A stretch of DNA of 24,794 nucleotides from CAUZFZ01 sp963579025 (GTDB lineage Bacteria; Planctomycetota; Planctomycetia; Planctomycetales; Planctomycetaceae): assembly GCA_963579025.1 (NCBI GenBank), contig CAUZFZ010000157.1, forward strand, positions 1 to 24,794, given 5' to 3'. Shown piece by piece: positions 15,557-24,703 of the stretch. A model generated the notes under the pieces. That model saw only the letters and a list, made by a program, of their open reading frames with translations. It made no database searches and was not told the origin of the DNA. The position numbers and the translations under genes are program-made. The first letter of the stretch is position 1. The number at the start of each line of letters is the position of its first letter.

Positions 15557-16743
15557 ACCGGCGGGAATTCTGCGGTGCCGCAACAACACTGACTGCAGCT
15601 GGACTGGCGACGGCCGGGCTTCACATTCCGGCGTGGGCAGCTTCAGCCAATGAGAAAGAGGCCGCGAAATCGAAAAGCTGGCCCTCGTTCCGCAATGGGA
15701 ACCAGCTTCGCGGCATTGCCAGCAGTGATCTACCTGACAAGCTGGAGCTGCTGTGGAAGGTGGCCGTGGACGATGGCGTCACCGCCACGGCGGCGATTGT
15801 CGACGGGCGAGTCTATGCCGGGACGTTCGGCGGCGAGCTGATCTGCTTTGACCGCAAAAACGGCAAGCGAATCTGGACTCACTTCTCTGCGCCTCGCAAG
15901 AAGCCCAACGACTTCATCCCCGGCTTTCAGTCCTCGCCGACGGTCACAAAAGACCTGGTCGTGATCGGCGATGAAGACGGCGTGTTCCACGCGGTCGAAC
16001 GTGACTCGGGCAAGTTGCGGTGGAAGTTCGAGACGATGGGCGAAATCATCAGCTCGGCGTTGATTGTCGGTGACCGGGTGATCTTCGGTTCGTACGACGC
16101 CACGCTGTACTGCCTGAATGTGGCCGACGGTTCGGTCGCGTGGAAGTTCGACACCTTGGATCGCATCAACGGATCGCCGGCGATCGCCGGCGACATCACA
16201 TTCGTCACCGGGTGCGATCAGCACCTGCGAGCGATCAACATCAAGTCGGGCAAAGAAGAATTCGACATGGAACTGGAACGGTTCCTGATCGCCTCGCCGG
16301 CAGTGGTTGACTACATGCTGTACGTCGGAACGCACGAAGGAGAATTTCTGGCCATTGACGTCACAAAGCAGGAAGTCGAGTGGCGATACTCCGATCCGAA
16401 GCGCGAGCTTCCGATACACTCGTCCGCCGCCGTGACCGACGAGCTGGTCGTGTTCGGCAGCCAGGACAAACAGCTTCACTGTCACGAGCGCAAGGACGGG
16501 AAACCCAAATGGACATTCGCCGCTCGCGGCCAGATCAACAGTTCTCCGGTCATCGTCGGCGATCGCGTGTTCGTCGGATCGAACGACGGCAACGTGTATG
16601 AAGTCGGCCTGGCCGACGGAAAACAGCGATGGAAAGAAAAGCTCGGTCGCACCGTCTCAGCATCACCGGCTGTCGGTGAAGGCTGTCTGGTGATTGGGGC
16701 GGAAGGCAGCGAGGGCGAGATTTACTGTTTCGGCAGCAAGTGA
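15535..16743 (+). CDS. Exported PQQ-type beta-propeller protein
   Basis: A 402-residue protein of the PQQ-binding-like/BamB-like beta-propeller family. The leader contains a twin-arginine-like motif NRREFCGAATTLTAAG (8-23) and ends near AWAAS, so export by Tat is likely. From about residue 50 there are repeated propeller blades with patterns such as YAGTFGGELICFDRKNGKRI, VFHAVERDSGKLRWKFET, LYCLNVADGSVAWKFDT and VYEVGLADGKQRWKEKLG, giving about seven blades. The start ATG has GGAG 9 nt ahead, inside the dehydrogenase gene. I see no evidence that it binds PQQ; many family members are scaffold or assembly proteins. Linkage to the alcohol dehydrogenase is suggestive but not diagnostic. Confidence 0.9.
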   Translation: MRVRRELNRREFCGAATTLTAAGLATAGLHIPAWAASANEKEAAKSKSWPSFRNGNQLRGIASSDLPDKLELLWKVAVDDGVTATAAIVDGRVYAGTFGGELICFDRKNGKRIWTHFSAPRKKPNDFIPGFQSSPTVTKDLVVIGDEDGVFHAVERDSGKLRWKFETMGEIISSALIVGDRVIFGSYDATLYCLNVADGSVAWKFDTLDRINGSPAIAGDITFVTGCDQHLRAINIKSGKEEFDMELERFLIASPAVVDYMLYVGTHEGEFLAIDVTKQEVEWRYSDPKRELPIHSSAAVTDELVVFGSQDKQLHCHERKDGKPKWTFAARGQINSSPVIVGDRVFVGSNDGNVYEVGLADGKQRWKEKLGRTVSASPAVGEGCLVIGAEGSEGEIYCFGSK

Positions 16744-16749
16744 CTTTGT

Positions 16750-16779
16750 CTCTTAATCTTAATCCTACTCTTAATCTTA
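16750..16779. repeat. Short direct repeat CTCTTAATCTTA
   Basis: Two copies of CTCTTAATCTTA at 16750-16761 and 16768-16779, period 18, directly after the stop of the propeller gene. The AT-rich pyrimidine-biased stretch stands out from the GC-rich surroundings. It may be a dispersed simple repeat. Confidence 0.6.
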
Positions 16780-16879
16780 CTCCCCACGACGGCCTGCTCG
16801 CTGCAACAACCGCGCGTGGTTCGGCGGGGATCGGGGTAAGCGGCTTCGCCACCTGATGAATCAAAGCAGGCCAACCGAT

Positions 16880-19870
16880 ATGAGTGACCGCTACCGGGCC
16901 ATTGCGTCTTTGCGACTTTGCGTGATCCTCATCGTGGCCGTGACCAGCACGCCCGCGCAGTCCGAGCTGTTCAAACCTGAAGAGCGCTTTCTCGGGATGC
17001 TGAAAGACGGTGCCCGAGTCAACGCCGCGACGATCGTCAACTGGTTCGATGCCAAGGTACAACCGTCGCTGGCGGGTAAACCTGTGTTCGACGCCGGCAA
17101 TCCGTTTCGCTGGCTCATCGATCAGTCCGTGTCACTGTCCACTCCGCCGGAAGCGTCCATTGAGTTCTTCGGTGGCGATTGTCTGCCCGCTCGTGTCGTC
17201 GATTACCAGTCACGCCAATCGGACGGATTCGGCAATCCGGTCGATCTGCTCATCGTCGAGCCGCTCGTCAGCGTCGATTTGCCCGGACGTCCGGTGTCGG
17301 CCTATTTGAGGCTCAATCCCGAGTGGGTCAAACGGATTGTGTTTCAACGCCGGACCGGTGGACCGAGCAGCTACCAACCGGGCACAGCATTTCTGCACGA
17401 CGGAAGTCAGATGCGCTTCGGAGCCGTTCGCTGGAGCCAAGGTGTTGTCGCGATGTTGACGGAAAACGGTGTGCAGTCACTGCTACTGTCTCAGATCGCT
17501 GAGCTGCACATGCCGAAGCGCGATGGCTGGGAAGTGTGGTTCGAGCAACTCGGTGTGCTGATGCCGGATCTGGTCGGCCGTCTGATTCAGATGGAATCAT
17601 CCGACGGAGTGCGTCTGACGACTTCCACACAACGATTCCTGCCGCAGTTTTCCGGGGACAAGAACAAGAGCGAAAACTGGTATCCCCTGCTCCAGCCCGC
17701 GTGGAGTTACGACCCGATCACCATTTCGTTCAAACAGGTGCGGTGCTGGCGATTCTTCGCGCCCGAGTCGCTTCCGTTAACGTCGTTTGAACCCGACGCG
17801 TCGCGCAACGGCCCGGTTTTCAGTTCAGGCTGGAACTGGCAGCGCGACCGTGGTGTGCAGAACAGTCCGCTGAAAAACAGTGGTCTGGCGGCCGGATGGG
17901 GATTCGGCGTGCATGCTCCGAGCAAGCTGACACTGCCACTGAACCCGGTCGCGACTGGCTTACGTTGCCGCACGGGACTCGATCAGTCCATCGGCCAGGG
18001 TGGTTGCGTGCGGACACGTGTTGAGTTGACGTCTGCCCCTGGCAAACCGATCTGGCAGAGTGCCGTCATCATCGGACCAGGCTCAGCCATTGACACCGGC
18101 TGGGTCAACATACCGGCGCAGCCTGAAGAAACAGCGGTCACATTGATCGCCGATCCAATGAGCGAAGGACGGCCGGCCGGCTCGGACCCGTTCGACATTC
18201 GTGACTGTGTCGACTGGCTCGAACCGGAATGGCGAATCGACCGCGTGAAACTGCAGCAGGCGGTGACGCAGCGACTCGGCAAACGTGTCCCGTCTCTGCG
18301 CGACTGGACATTAACCGGCACCGTGCCCAGTTCCGTTGACGAGGCACCGGCCGACGCAGCCGTGCCAGTTCTGGCCGTCGCCAATCTCTGGAATGCGACA
18401 ATCCCTACGTCTCCCAGCTACGAGCTGACATTCGGACCGGCCGGCGACTTCCTGACTCTGTCACGGAAATTGACGGTCGGCCGGAAAGATCGTTGGCTGG
18501 TTGTAAGCATCTACCGTCGCGAAGCCGACCCGGTGCCGACCACCGTACAGATTCGCGTTAACGGCCGAGCTCTGTTGCAACGCGACGTGCCGCTCATGAA
18601 CAGCCGACAGATACCCGACCCCATGCTCGTTCCGATCGACGAATTTCAGGACAGCCGCGTACAAGTCGACGTCATCCTGATGGGCAAAGGCGAAAAGCCT
18701 CGACTGGAATGGCAGGGCGCACGCCTGTTCGAGAATCCTCCGGGCATTGTGCGTCTGTTCGACGACGAAGAAGAGATCATCGAGCAACTGCATGACGGCG
18801 AAGGCGAATTAACTTTGGCCACAGAGGATCACTACCACGGTGGCAAGTCCCTGAAACTTTCGGCTGGCGATCGACTCAACGCCAACCTGCCTGGCGTCAG
18901 ATTTCCGATCCGCGAGTACCCGCAACTCGGCGAATTTCGATACTTCACATTCGCCTGGAAAGTGGCCCCGGAAGGGAAAGGGAAACAACGACGAGGGGGT
19001 CTGGGCCTGCAGATCGGGCACGACGGAGAATTGGGCATTCGTCGTCAACTGAATGAAACAAGGCGACGCCGCGCCATGCCGGTCGCGGTCCTCGATCGAG
19101 TACGACAGGCTGGGGCCCAACGCGGAAAGCGTCTGATTTACGACAATCGAGGAGTGCGTTTTGGCTATCAATATCTGGCGGGCAACGTTGACGAAGACGA
19201 GCTGGCGTTGCGGCTGGACCGAAACCCGCCTGAGAAATGGGTGCTGCTGCAGCGGGATCTGTTTGCCGAATTCGGTGACTTCGATCTGACCGGACTGGGC
19301 CTGAGACTGTTTGCCGGCGAAGCTGCATGGTTCGATCAAATCTATCTGTACCGGACGCAGGCGGACTACGCGTGGATTCGTGAGCTGGCCACCGAACCAG
19401 TGGAGTATGCCGATGAAAACATCGTCGGAGCGTTCTCGAAAGTTCGTAATTTCGGGCGACTGATCAGTGTGGTCGCTCCGCAGTTTTCGACCACGGCAGC
19501 GGGCGAGTCGATCCAGTTGCTCAAAGAATACCAGGGTCGCAAGAACGTCCTTCGCACCATGCCCGTCAAGAAGGACACGCCGTGCATCCTGCGTGCGCCA
19601 GTCACTGTTCCGGCCGGAAAGAAAACGCTGCTGCGTTTGTCTGCCGCACACCACACCGAGGCAGACTGGCTGCTGATCGTGAAGGTGGCGGACAAGGAGC
19701 TGTACCGGTCGAACGTGGACGCAACCACGGCGAAGGAAGGCTGGCTGGACCACGAAGTTGACTTGTCGAGCTTCGCCGGGCAGACAATCGTCCTGGAAGT
19801 GCACAACCATCCGACCGCCTGGCACTACGAGCACGGTTACTGGAGTCGCCTGGAAGTGGTTTCCCAGTGA
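16880..19870 (+). CDS. Large exported protein with NPCBM-like domain
   Basis: A 996-residue protein started at the ATG at 16880; an ATG at 16856 would add eight residues. The N-terminus is a Sec signal peptide (LRLCVILIVAVTSTPAQS). Residues about 90-260 hold three short beta-rich repeats of the kind LHDGSQMRFGAVRWSQGVVAM. Residues about 317-452 resemble the NPCBM carbohydrate-binding domain: DRGVQNSPLKNSGLAAGWGF, GVHAPSKLTLPL, and CRTGLDQS. The rest (about 470-996) is predicted beta-rich: a central jelly-roll-like stretch (HYHGGKSLKLSAGDRLNANL, FRYFTFAWKV) and a C-terminal region ending DLSSFAGQTIVLEVHNHP. No catalytic motif is recognised. It may bind polysaccharide in the envelope; that is inferred. 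Confidence 0.85.
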   Translation: MSDRYRAIASLRLCVILIVAVTSTPAQSELFKPEERFLGMLKDGARVNAATIVNWFDAKVQPSLAGKPVFDAGNPFRWLIDQSVSLSTPPEASIEFFGGDCLPARVVDYQSRQSDGFGNPVDLLIVEPLVSVDLPGRPVSAYLRLNPEWVKRIVFQRRTGGPSSYQPGTAFLHDGSQMRFGAVRWSQGVVAMLTENGVQSLLLSQIAELHMPKRDGWEVWFEQLGVLMPDLVGRLIQMESSDGVRLTTSTQRFLPQFSGDKNKSENWYPLLQPAWSYDPITISFKQVRCWRFFAPESLPLTSFEPDASRNGPVFSSGWNWQRDRGVQNSPLKNSGLAAGWGFGVHAPSKLTLPLNPVATGLRCRTGLDQSIGQGGCVRTRVELTSAPGKPIWQSAVIIGPGSAIDTGWVNIPAQPEETAVTLIADPMSEGRPAGSDPFDIRDCVDWLEPEWRIDRVKLQQAVTQRLGKRVPSLRDWTLTGTVPSSVDEAPADAAVPVLAVANLWNATIPTSPSYELTFGPAGDFLTLSRKLTVGRKDRWLVVSIYRREADPVPTTVQIRVNGRALLQRDVPLMNSRQIPDPMLVPIDEFQDSRVQVDVILMGKGEKPRLEWQGARLFENPPGIVRLFDDEEEIIEQLHDGEGELTLATEDHYHGGKSLKLSAGDRLNANLPGVRFPIREYPQLGEFRYFTFAWKVAPEGKGKQRRGGLGLQIGHDGELGIRRQLNETRRRRAMPVAVLDRVRQAGAQRGKRLIYDNRGVRFGYQYLAGNVDEDELALRLDRNPPEKWVLLQRDLFAEFGDFDLTGLGLRLFAGEAAWFDQIYLYRTQADYAWIRELATEPVEYADENIVGAFSKVRNFGRLISVVAPQFSTTAAGESIQLLKEYQGRKNVLRTMPVKKDTPCILRAPVTVPAGKKTLLRLSAAHHTEADWLLIVKVADKELYRSNVDATTAKEGWLDHEVDLSSFAGQTIVLEVHNHPTAWHYEHGYWSRLEVVSQ

Positions 19871-20120
19871 CGTGCCGGGTCGTAACGCTTTTACCGGGCC
19901 ACTGACTCCCGGCGCGGTGCATCACCATTGCTACGACCGATAGAGCCGCCCACGGATCGGAAGGATCTTCCTTGTTGACTCGTGCCGGACTTTCGTCGGC
20001 GGTCGCATAGCGCATCCTGTAGGGGTATGACAGGAGAATCGTCAACCTCGCAGCGCGTGTGCGCGGTGTGGTGACCGTTCCCCTGCCTGTTCCGTTTCAT
20101 ATCGAATTGCGGACCACGCG

Positions 20121-21050
20121 ATGCATCCCGATAAGAGAGTCGGACTGTCACTCGGCATACTCCTGATCGGCGTTACTGCGGCATTCTTCTTCCGCAATGA
20201 CGTGCCAGTCGATCAGGCGCAGGCCCTCGAGCTGACCGATCCAGAATCACTCGACGAGCAGATCCGCCGCAAGCCGCAGACGCCCTATCTACCGGACCGT
20301 CCCGAGGTGACCGTGCAAGCAGAAACACCGGTCCTGCGCGACGTGCTCGTAACGGATGTCATGTCCAATCCTCCGGGGCTGACCGAGTCGGTTCCTGGAA
20401 TCGCGATTCCAGATCCCATACGCCCCCCCAGTGAAGCTCCCGCCGGACGCATCGCGCCCATTCCGCATCCATCGGATGGTCCCGACGAGATCGATCAGGC
20501 GCTCGCACAGGCCGAAGCCCGTCGGCAGGAGAACAGTCAGTCGACCGAAACCCGCACCGCCCCCGTTATTCACGTCGTAATGCCGAAAGATACGCTTTCC
20601 GGGCTCGCTCAAAAGTACCTGGGCAGCTTCCGTCGCTACCGCGAGATATTCGAAGCGAACCGCGATCAACTCGACAGCCCGGACGACATTCGCGAAGGCA
20701 TGAAGCTTCGTATCCCGACGGGAAAGAGTCCGGTGACCTCGCAACGTGACGCGGCCGAATCCGTCACGACGGCGGAACGACCGGTTGAAACTCCTGAACC
20801 TGCCCGTGACTCATCCTCCGAAGATGTCGAGCCATCGAAGCCGACCTTTGTGCGTCCGCCGGGTAACCCGCGACTGCCTGGTCGGCGCACATCGCAGAAG
20901 TCGGATCGATCTCTGTCTCAGGAACCACCACCTGGATTGCCCGTCGTCGACAGCTTTGATCCGGACGAGTCTCGAGCGCGCATCGCATCACGTCCGCCGG
21001 AAGTCTCGGGCCGCGACAACTCAGAAACCTCAGTCGAAGAAACCGAGTGA
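20121..21050 (+). CDS. Membrane-anchored LysM-domain protein
   Basis: A 309-residue protein with one N-terminal hydrophobic segment (residues 7-24, VGLSLGILLIGVTAAFFF) and no cleavage site, so a type II membrane anchor is likely. A single LysM domain occupies about 150-199 (HVVMPKDTLSGLAQKYLGS and GMKLRIPTG), which commonly binds peptidoglycan or chitin-like glycans. The regions before and after are Pro/Ser/Glu-rich and probably disordered. The start ATG at 20121 follows a weak ribosome-binding site. It lies 250 bp after the large NPCBM-like gene and is convergent with the epimerase gene. Confidence 0.9.
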   Translation: MHPDKRVGLSLGILLIGVTAAFFFRNDVPVDQAQALELTDPESLDEQIRRKPQTPYLPDRPEVTVQAETPVLRDVLVTDVMSNPPGLTESVPGIAIPDPIRPPSEAPAGRIAPIPHPSDGPDEIDQALAQAEARRQENSQSTETRTAPVIHVVMPKDTLSGLAQKYLGSFRRYREIFEANRDQLDSPDDIREGMKLRIPTGKSPVTSQRDAAESVTTAERPVETPEPARDSSSEDVEPSKPTFVRPPGNPRLPGRRTSQKSDRSLSQEPPPGLPVVDSFDPDESRARIASRPPEVSGRDNSETSVEETE

Positions 21051-21093
21051 GACCTGCGGTTTACCGGTCCTCAATGTGACATGGCATTGAAAC

Positions 21094-22119
21094 CTATGAC
21101 TCGCTGGTCAGCAGACCCGCTTCGCGGCACCAGCCGATCGCCAATTGCATGCCGGTTTCAAACGCGATCTGCGGTTCGTAGCCCAGTTGTCTGCGTGCTT
21201 TCTCGATGCTGAAGTCGAGGTTCAATCCCAGAAACTTGATGCGGGCATTGTTCAGCAGCGGCGCGGACTCCTTACCCAGCAAATGCCACGTCGATTCCAT
21301 CAGCTTTGCCAGCACGCGAGCGACGCCCAGCGGGACGTGTCCGTCCGGAACCGGATAGCCAGCCAGACTGGCGATTGTCTCGATGAACTGACATTTCGTG
21401 ACGAGTGCACCGTCAGTGATGTTGAAGACCTCGCCAGTCAGGTCGTCTCGCTCTAAGGCCAGAAACACGGCGTCGACCAGATTGCCAACATATGTGTTGT
21501 TGAGCAACGTCTGTCCGCTACCCAGAAATTTGAACCCGCCAACTCGCAGCCGCTCCACAATACGCGGCAACACATTGCGGTCGCGCGGTCCGTAAATGAA
21601 GCCGGGCCGCAGGATTGTTGCGGGCAGATTGTGCTGTTCGATGTGCGACCGGACGAGTTGCTCGGACTCGGCTTTTGTCAGTGTGTATCCGTCGATACCG
21701 CTGAGCGAGACGGGTTCCGATTCGTCCGTGCCATGGTGGTCGCGCGCCTTGTACACGCCAAGTGAGCTGATATGCACAACTCGCTTCAGACAACCGTTCG
21801 TCTCAACCGCCCGCAACAGGCTTTCCGTGCCCTGTACGTTGACTCGGCGATACTCGGCAATCGGTCCCCAGTCGCCGACTTTTGCCGCGCAATGGACCAG
21901 TGCCGTGACACCTTCCGCAGCGCGTGCATGCGACTCATGATCTGTCAGGTCGCCGTAGACGAGATCAGTGTCCCATTCGCTCAGCAGTTGCTTGTCGCTC
22001 GACTCACGGACAAGTGCCCGAGTCGGCATACCCAGTTCGCGAGCCCGCTGAACCACATGGCTGCCAACCAGCCCCGTCGCTCCAGTAACCAGCAGCAGAT
22101 CGTCTGATGAAAACTCCAC
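21094..22119 (-). CDS. NAD(P)-dependent epimerase/dehydratase (extended SDR)
   Basis: A 341-residue extended short-chain dehydrogenase, probably of the epimerase or 3-beta-HSD-like branch. The nucleotide-binding motif TGATGLVGS is at 12-20, ALVHCAAKVG at 74-83, the catalytic Ser in HISSLGVY (116-123), and Y145-x-x-x-K149 (GYTLTK). The RPGFIYGPRDRNVLP stretch is typical of the family. The start is a GTG at 22119 with GGAAGGA about 9 nt ahead; translation begins VEFSSDDLLLVTG. Substrate unknown, cytoplasmic. It follows the inverted repeat at 22189-22311. Confidence 0.93.
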   Translation of the reverse strand: MEFSSDDLLLVTGATGLVGSHVVQRARELGMPTRALVRESSDKQLLSEWDTDLVYGDLTDHESHARAAEGVTALVHCAAKVGDWGPIAEYRRVNVQGTESLLRAVETNGCLKRVVHISSLGVYKARDHHGTDESEPVSLSGIDGYTLTKAESEQLVRSHIEQHNLPATILRPGFIYGPRDRNVLPRIVERLRVGGFKFLGSGQTLLNNTYVGNLVDAVFLALERDDLTGEVFNITDGALVTKCQFIETIASLAGYPVPDGHVPLGVARVLAKLMESTWHLLGKESAPLLNNARIKFLGLNLDFSIEKARRQLGYEPQIAFETGMQLAIGWCREAGLLTSES

Positions 22120-22188
22120 AGAAACAGATCCTTCCGTTCTTATCCGGGCGTGCTTTTTGTCACTGCCCGACGTGTGTTTGATTCTTCA

Positions 22189-22311
22189 GGCGAGCGGCAG
22201 ATGAGAATTTACCTGCCAGTGTCGGTAGCTGGATTCGCAAGAATTCAGTTTCCCTGAGTGCCTGAATTCTTGCGAATCCAGCTACTGGTAAGAACTCATC
22301 TACCACTCGCC
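22189..22311. repeat. Long inverted repeat
   Basis: The core arms 22225-22248 (GTAGCTGGATTCGCAAGAAT then TCAG) and 22262-22285 are perfect reverse complements over 24 bp, with a 13-nt loop. The repeat continues outward as imperfect arms, GGCGAG(C/T)GG(C/T)AGATGAG, out to 22189 and 22311. The left arm has about 8 extra bases. It abuts the TAA of the CehA/McbA-like gene (22312-22314) and lies upstream of the epimerase gene. It may be a dispersed REP-like element that has been recruited as a 3' end; there is no T-run. Confidence 0.85.
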
Positions 22312-23850
22312 TTACGGAGCATTGGCGAGGTTCAATCGATCGTTCCAGAATCGCCGGGTCTGGTCGTGATATTTCAGCACGTCGCTGAGTTTGGCGGCAT
22401 CGTCCAGCTTCAGCCCGACGCGCTCGGCCCGCTCCTCGACCCAGTTTGTAAAGAACTCGACGGAACGACGGCTGATGCGGCGTGGCTGCCCGGTTGACTC
22501 AATGTACCACGGTGCTGTTGATGCGAATCGAAACGTCTCAGTTCGATCCGTGATGGCACGCACCAGAAACCAGCCGGGCTCGAGCTCCAATGTCGTCTCC
22601 AGTTGCATACGTCCGGGACCTTTCCCGCCTCCGACACCTCCGACAACGATCACGGTCCCGTTGTTGACGACCTCGATTGCCGACACCGCATCATTGGTGA
22701 TTACCTCGACCGATAAACGAACGGCTTTGGTGTCGGCGTCGGCTGCCATGATGTGGCCCGGTAGTTCACCGTTCGCTCGGCAGATCAGGAGTGGGCCGTT
22801 GGTCACAAACGAGTGGCCCGCTTTCAGTCCGCTCCACCAGTCACCCCAATCGAGCTTCTTTCCGGTATGCACATAAACACGATTGTATCCCACGGGGTTG
22901 GGAAGCACTCCGGAAGCGCTGCCGGCTGAAGGAGGCACACGCAGGCCGCAGTTCAGGATGTGGTAGTAGATTTCCTGCGTCCACAGGCCGTTTCCCCGCG
23001 GTACTGGCAGGCGTTCTGTGTCGCGCGGCCGACCCCATGCCTCGGATTCGTACATCCGGCTGCGGCACATGTGGTTGTTCGCCAGACCGATCGAATCGAC
23101 CTGGCCGCTGGCCAGCCAGATGGGAACGTCCCACCAGAACGGCTTTTCGATGTCGATCCAGACGTCTTCCTGCTCGCGTGCCTGTTTGAGAAACGACATT
23201 GGCGATGGGTACTCAGGAAACTGGCCGCGTCCGCCCGGCAGTGTCAGCGGTTTCTTCAGACCAAAGTACAGGAGCGCTCCGCCTTCGCGTTCATCTTCGC
23301 CGCCCATCACGTCGTAATGCCGGTCGCCGTCAACGGTCAGATGAGTACGCTCAGGGATGTCGCGTTCTTTCCACAGATCGCGGCCGTTCCACCAGGTGAT
23401 CGTCGGACCGATGTGCAGGTCTTCAGCCTGCAAATGTAAAGGAACCTGCTCGATCGGCCGGTGAATATGCAGTTCACCGGACCACCAGTGCTTTGCCGCC
23501 ATGTCGATGCGTCGTTCGAGTTCGACGATCAGTTGATGGTCCTTGCCGGCCGCGATCGCGACTTTGCCTGTCGCCGGTATGTATTCCGGTCCACGTTCGA
23601 TCTCGTAACTGTACTCACCCGGAGTCAGCGTGACCCGCGCCTCTCCAGGGCAAACGAAATGGTCGTTCCAGAAGGGCAAGGCCTCGGCCCTGAGCGGTTT
23701 GCCGTCGACGTCCCGCAAGTGAACTCGGCAGGGCAGCGTGTCACCGTCGATACTCCGCACGTGAATCATCAGGTGGCTGTCCGCGGCGGCCGATTGGACC
23801 AGCGATCCAAGGCCAAGCAACAGTCCGACGAGTGGTGTTCCGGATGACAT
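22312..23850 (-). CDS. CehA/McbA-like metallohydrolase (PHP-like), exported
   Basis: A 512-residue protein with an N-terminal hydrophobic leader (GTPLVGLLLGLGSLVQSAAA, residues 4-23) that lacks a basic n-region but has no better in-frame start. The GELHIHRP motif (125-132) is the metal-binding histidine motif seen in CehA/McbA and PHP-type hydrolases; NNHM and a distal HSFVTNGP stretch also fit that family. An N-terminal beta domain (about 25-115) precedes it. The reaction is unknown; related enzymes hydrolyse phosphoesters or carbamates. The stop touches the inverted repeat at 22189-22311. Assignment of the family is good, of the substrate poor. Confidence 0.85.
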   Translation of the reverse strand: MSSGTPLVGLLLGLGSLVQSAAADSHLMIHVRSIDGDTLPCRVHLRDVDGKPLRAEALPFWNDHFVCPGEARVTLTPGEYSYEIERGPEYIPATGKVAIAAGKDHQLIVELERRIDMAAKHWWSGELHIHRPIEQVPLHLQAEDLHIGPTITWWNGRDLWKERDIPERTHLTVDGDRHYDVMGGEDEREGGALLYFGLKKPLTLPGGRGQFPEYPSPMSFLKQAREQEDVWIDIEKPFWWDVPIWLASGQVDSIGLANNHMCRSRMYESEAWGRPRDTERLPVPRGNGLWTQEIYYHILNCGLRVPPSAGSASGVLPNPVGYNRVYVHTGKKLDWGDWWSGLKAGHSFVTNGPLLICRANGELPGHIMAADADTKAVRLSVEVITNDAVSAIEVVNNGTVIVVGGVGGGKGPGRMQLETTLELEPGWFLVRAITDRTETFRFASTAPWYIESTGQPRRISRRSVEFFTNWVEERAERVGLKLDDAAKLSDVLKYHDQTRRFWNDRLNLANAP

Positions 23851-23922
23851 GATGCGGCTCGGGAACGATCAGGTGTGAGAAACGGAGACCCTGTTGCGAA
23901 GGACCGTAACTCACGTCCGCGC

Positions 23923-23961
23923 AAAAAACTACGACCGGTCGCAAGGTCTGCGATCGGTCGT
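23923..23961 (-). terminator. Rho-independent terminator of the BON-domain gene
   Basis: Read on the minus strand, a 13-bp stem with one A.C mismatch (ACGACCGATCGCA/TGCGACCGGTCGT, at 23961-23931), loop GACCT, is followed after AG by six Ts. It lies about 31 nt past the stop of the BON-domain gene and before the CehA/McbA-like gene. Read on the plus strand the hairpin is followed by only four Ts. Confidence 0.78.
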
Positions 23962-23992
23962 TTTCGTGTAAAGCCGTTGATCCGTGCGACGT

Positions 23993-24667
23993 CTATTTCT
24001 CCGCAACGACCAGGTTGTTTTTTACGCTGCGGACTCCCGGTTCCATCCGCAACAGGTTGGTGGCCAGACGCCTGGCGGAGTCGGATTCGACCTGGCCGGA
24101 CAGTACAACAGTCCCATTGTTGCCCACGGCGAACTTCACAGAAGAAAACGCCGGCCGCGTTTCGGCGAGTCGCGAGAATCGTGTTGCGAGTTTCTCAAAA
24201 CGCCGGTTGATCGAACTGCCGATCTCCGTCGTGGGGCGAGTTCTGACCGCAAACCCAAGTCGCAGTGACGGTCGAAACATTGTGGTGCTCGACGTCCGGC
24301 CACCGTTGAACTGGCTGCTCAGTCGATTGGACTGTTGCAGCGTCTGCACCTGAAGCAGTCGATTGAATGACTGATTCGCGACGTTGTTCTGTCCGGCCAG
24401 CGGTTGATTCGCCAGTTGATTGCCCAGAAATCGACCGGATCCGGACCCAAGCTGACCGACACCAGTACCGGTCTCTCCGCCTGCGGAAAACAAATTCTGC
24501 TGGGTCAGTGAGCTGCCCGCTCCCGATGCGGCTGCAGCGGTGTCACCTGTGCCGGTAAAGCTGCGAGACGATTCCGTTGTTGCGTTCTGGGCCTGAATGG
24601 TCTCGGCAGCAGTTCCGAGGAACAGAAGGACCGTCGCCGCGGTCGCCAATCGCTGAATCAACTTCAT
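23993..24667 (-). CDS. Exported BON-domain protein
   Basis: A 224-residue protein with a Sec signal peptide (MKLIQRLATAATVLLFLGTA, cleavage near IQAQ). The middle is Ser/Gly/Asn/Gln-rich and probably disordered. The C-terminus (about 155-222) matches a BON domain (NGTVVLSGQVESDSARRLA and GVRSVKNNLVV), which in OsmY-like proteins binds lipid or membrane surfaces. The ATG at 24667 has GGAG about 8 nt ahead; an upstream start at 24694 would precede that site and is not preferred. It ends in the terminator at 23923-23961. The right repeat element begins 37 bp upstream. Confidence 0.85.
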   Translation of the reverse strand: MKLIQRLATAATVLLFLGTAAETIQAQNATTESSRSFTGTGDTAAAASGAGSSLTQQNLFSAGGETGTGVGQLGSGSGRFLGNQLANQPLAGQNNVANQSFNRLLQVQTLQQSNRLSSQFNGGRTSSTTMFRPSLRLGFAVRTRPTTEIGSSINRRFEKLATRFSRLAETRPAFSSVKFAVGNNGTVVLSGQVESDSARRLATNLLRMEPGVRSVKNNLVVAEK

Positions 24668-24703
24668 CGGAAATCTCCACGCAGGCCAAATCAATGACAG
24701 ACA

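Noticed and set aside
18809..19834. 341-residue open frame opposite the NPCBM-like gene
   Set aside because: The sense protein is continuous across it, with a leader and beta-rich domains; the antisense has a typical shadow composition.
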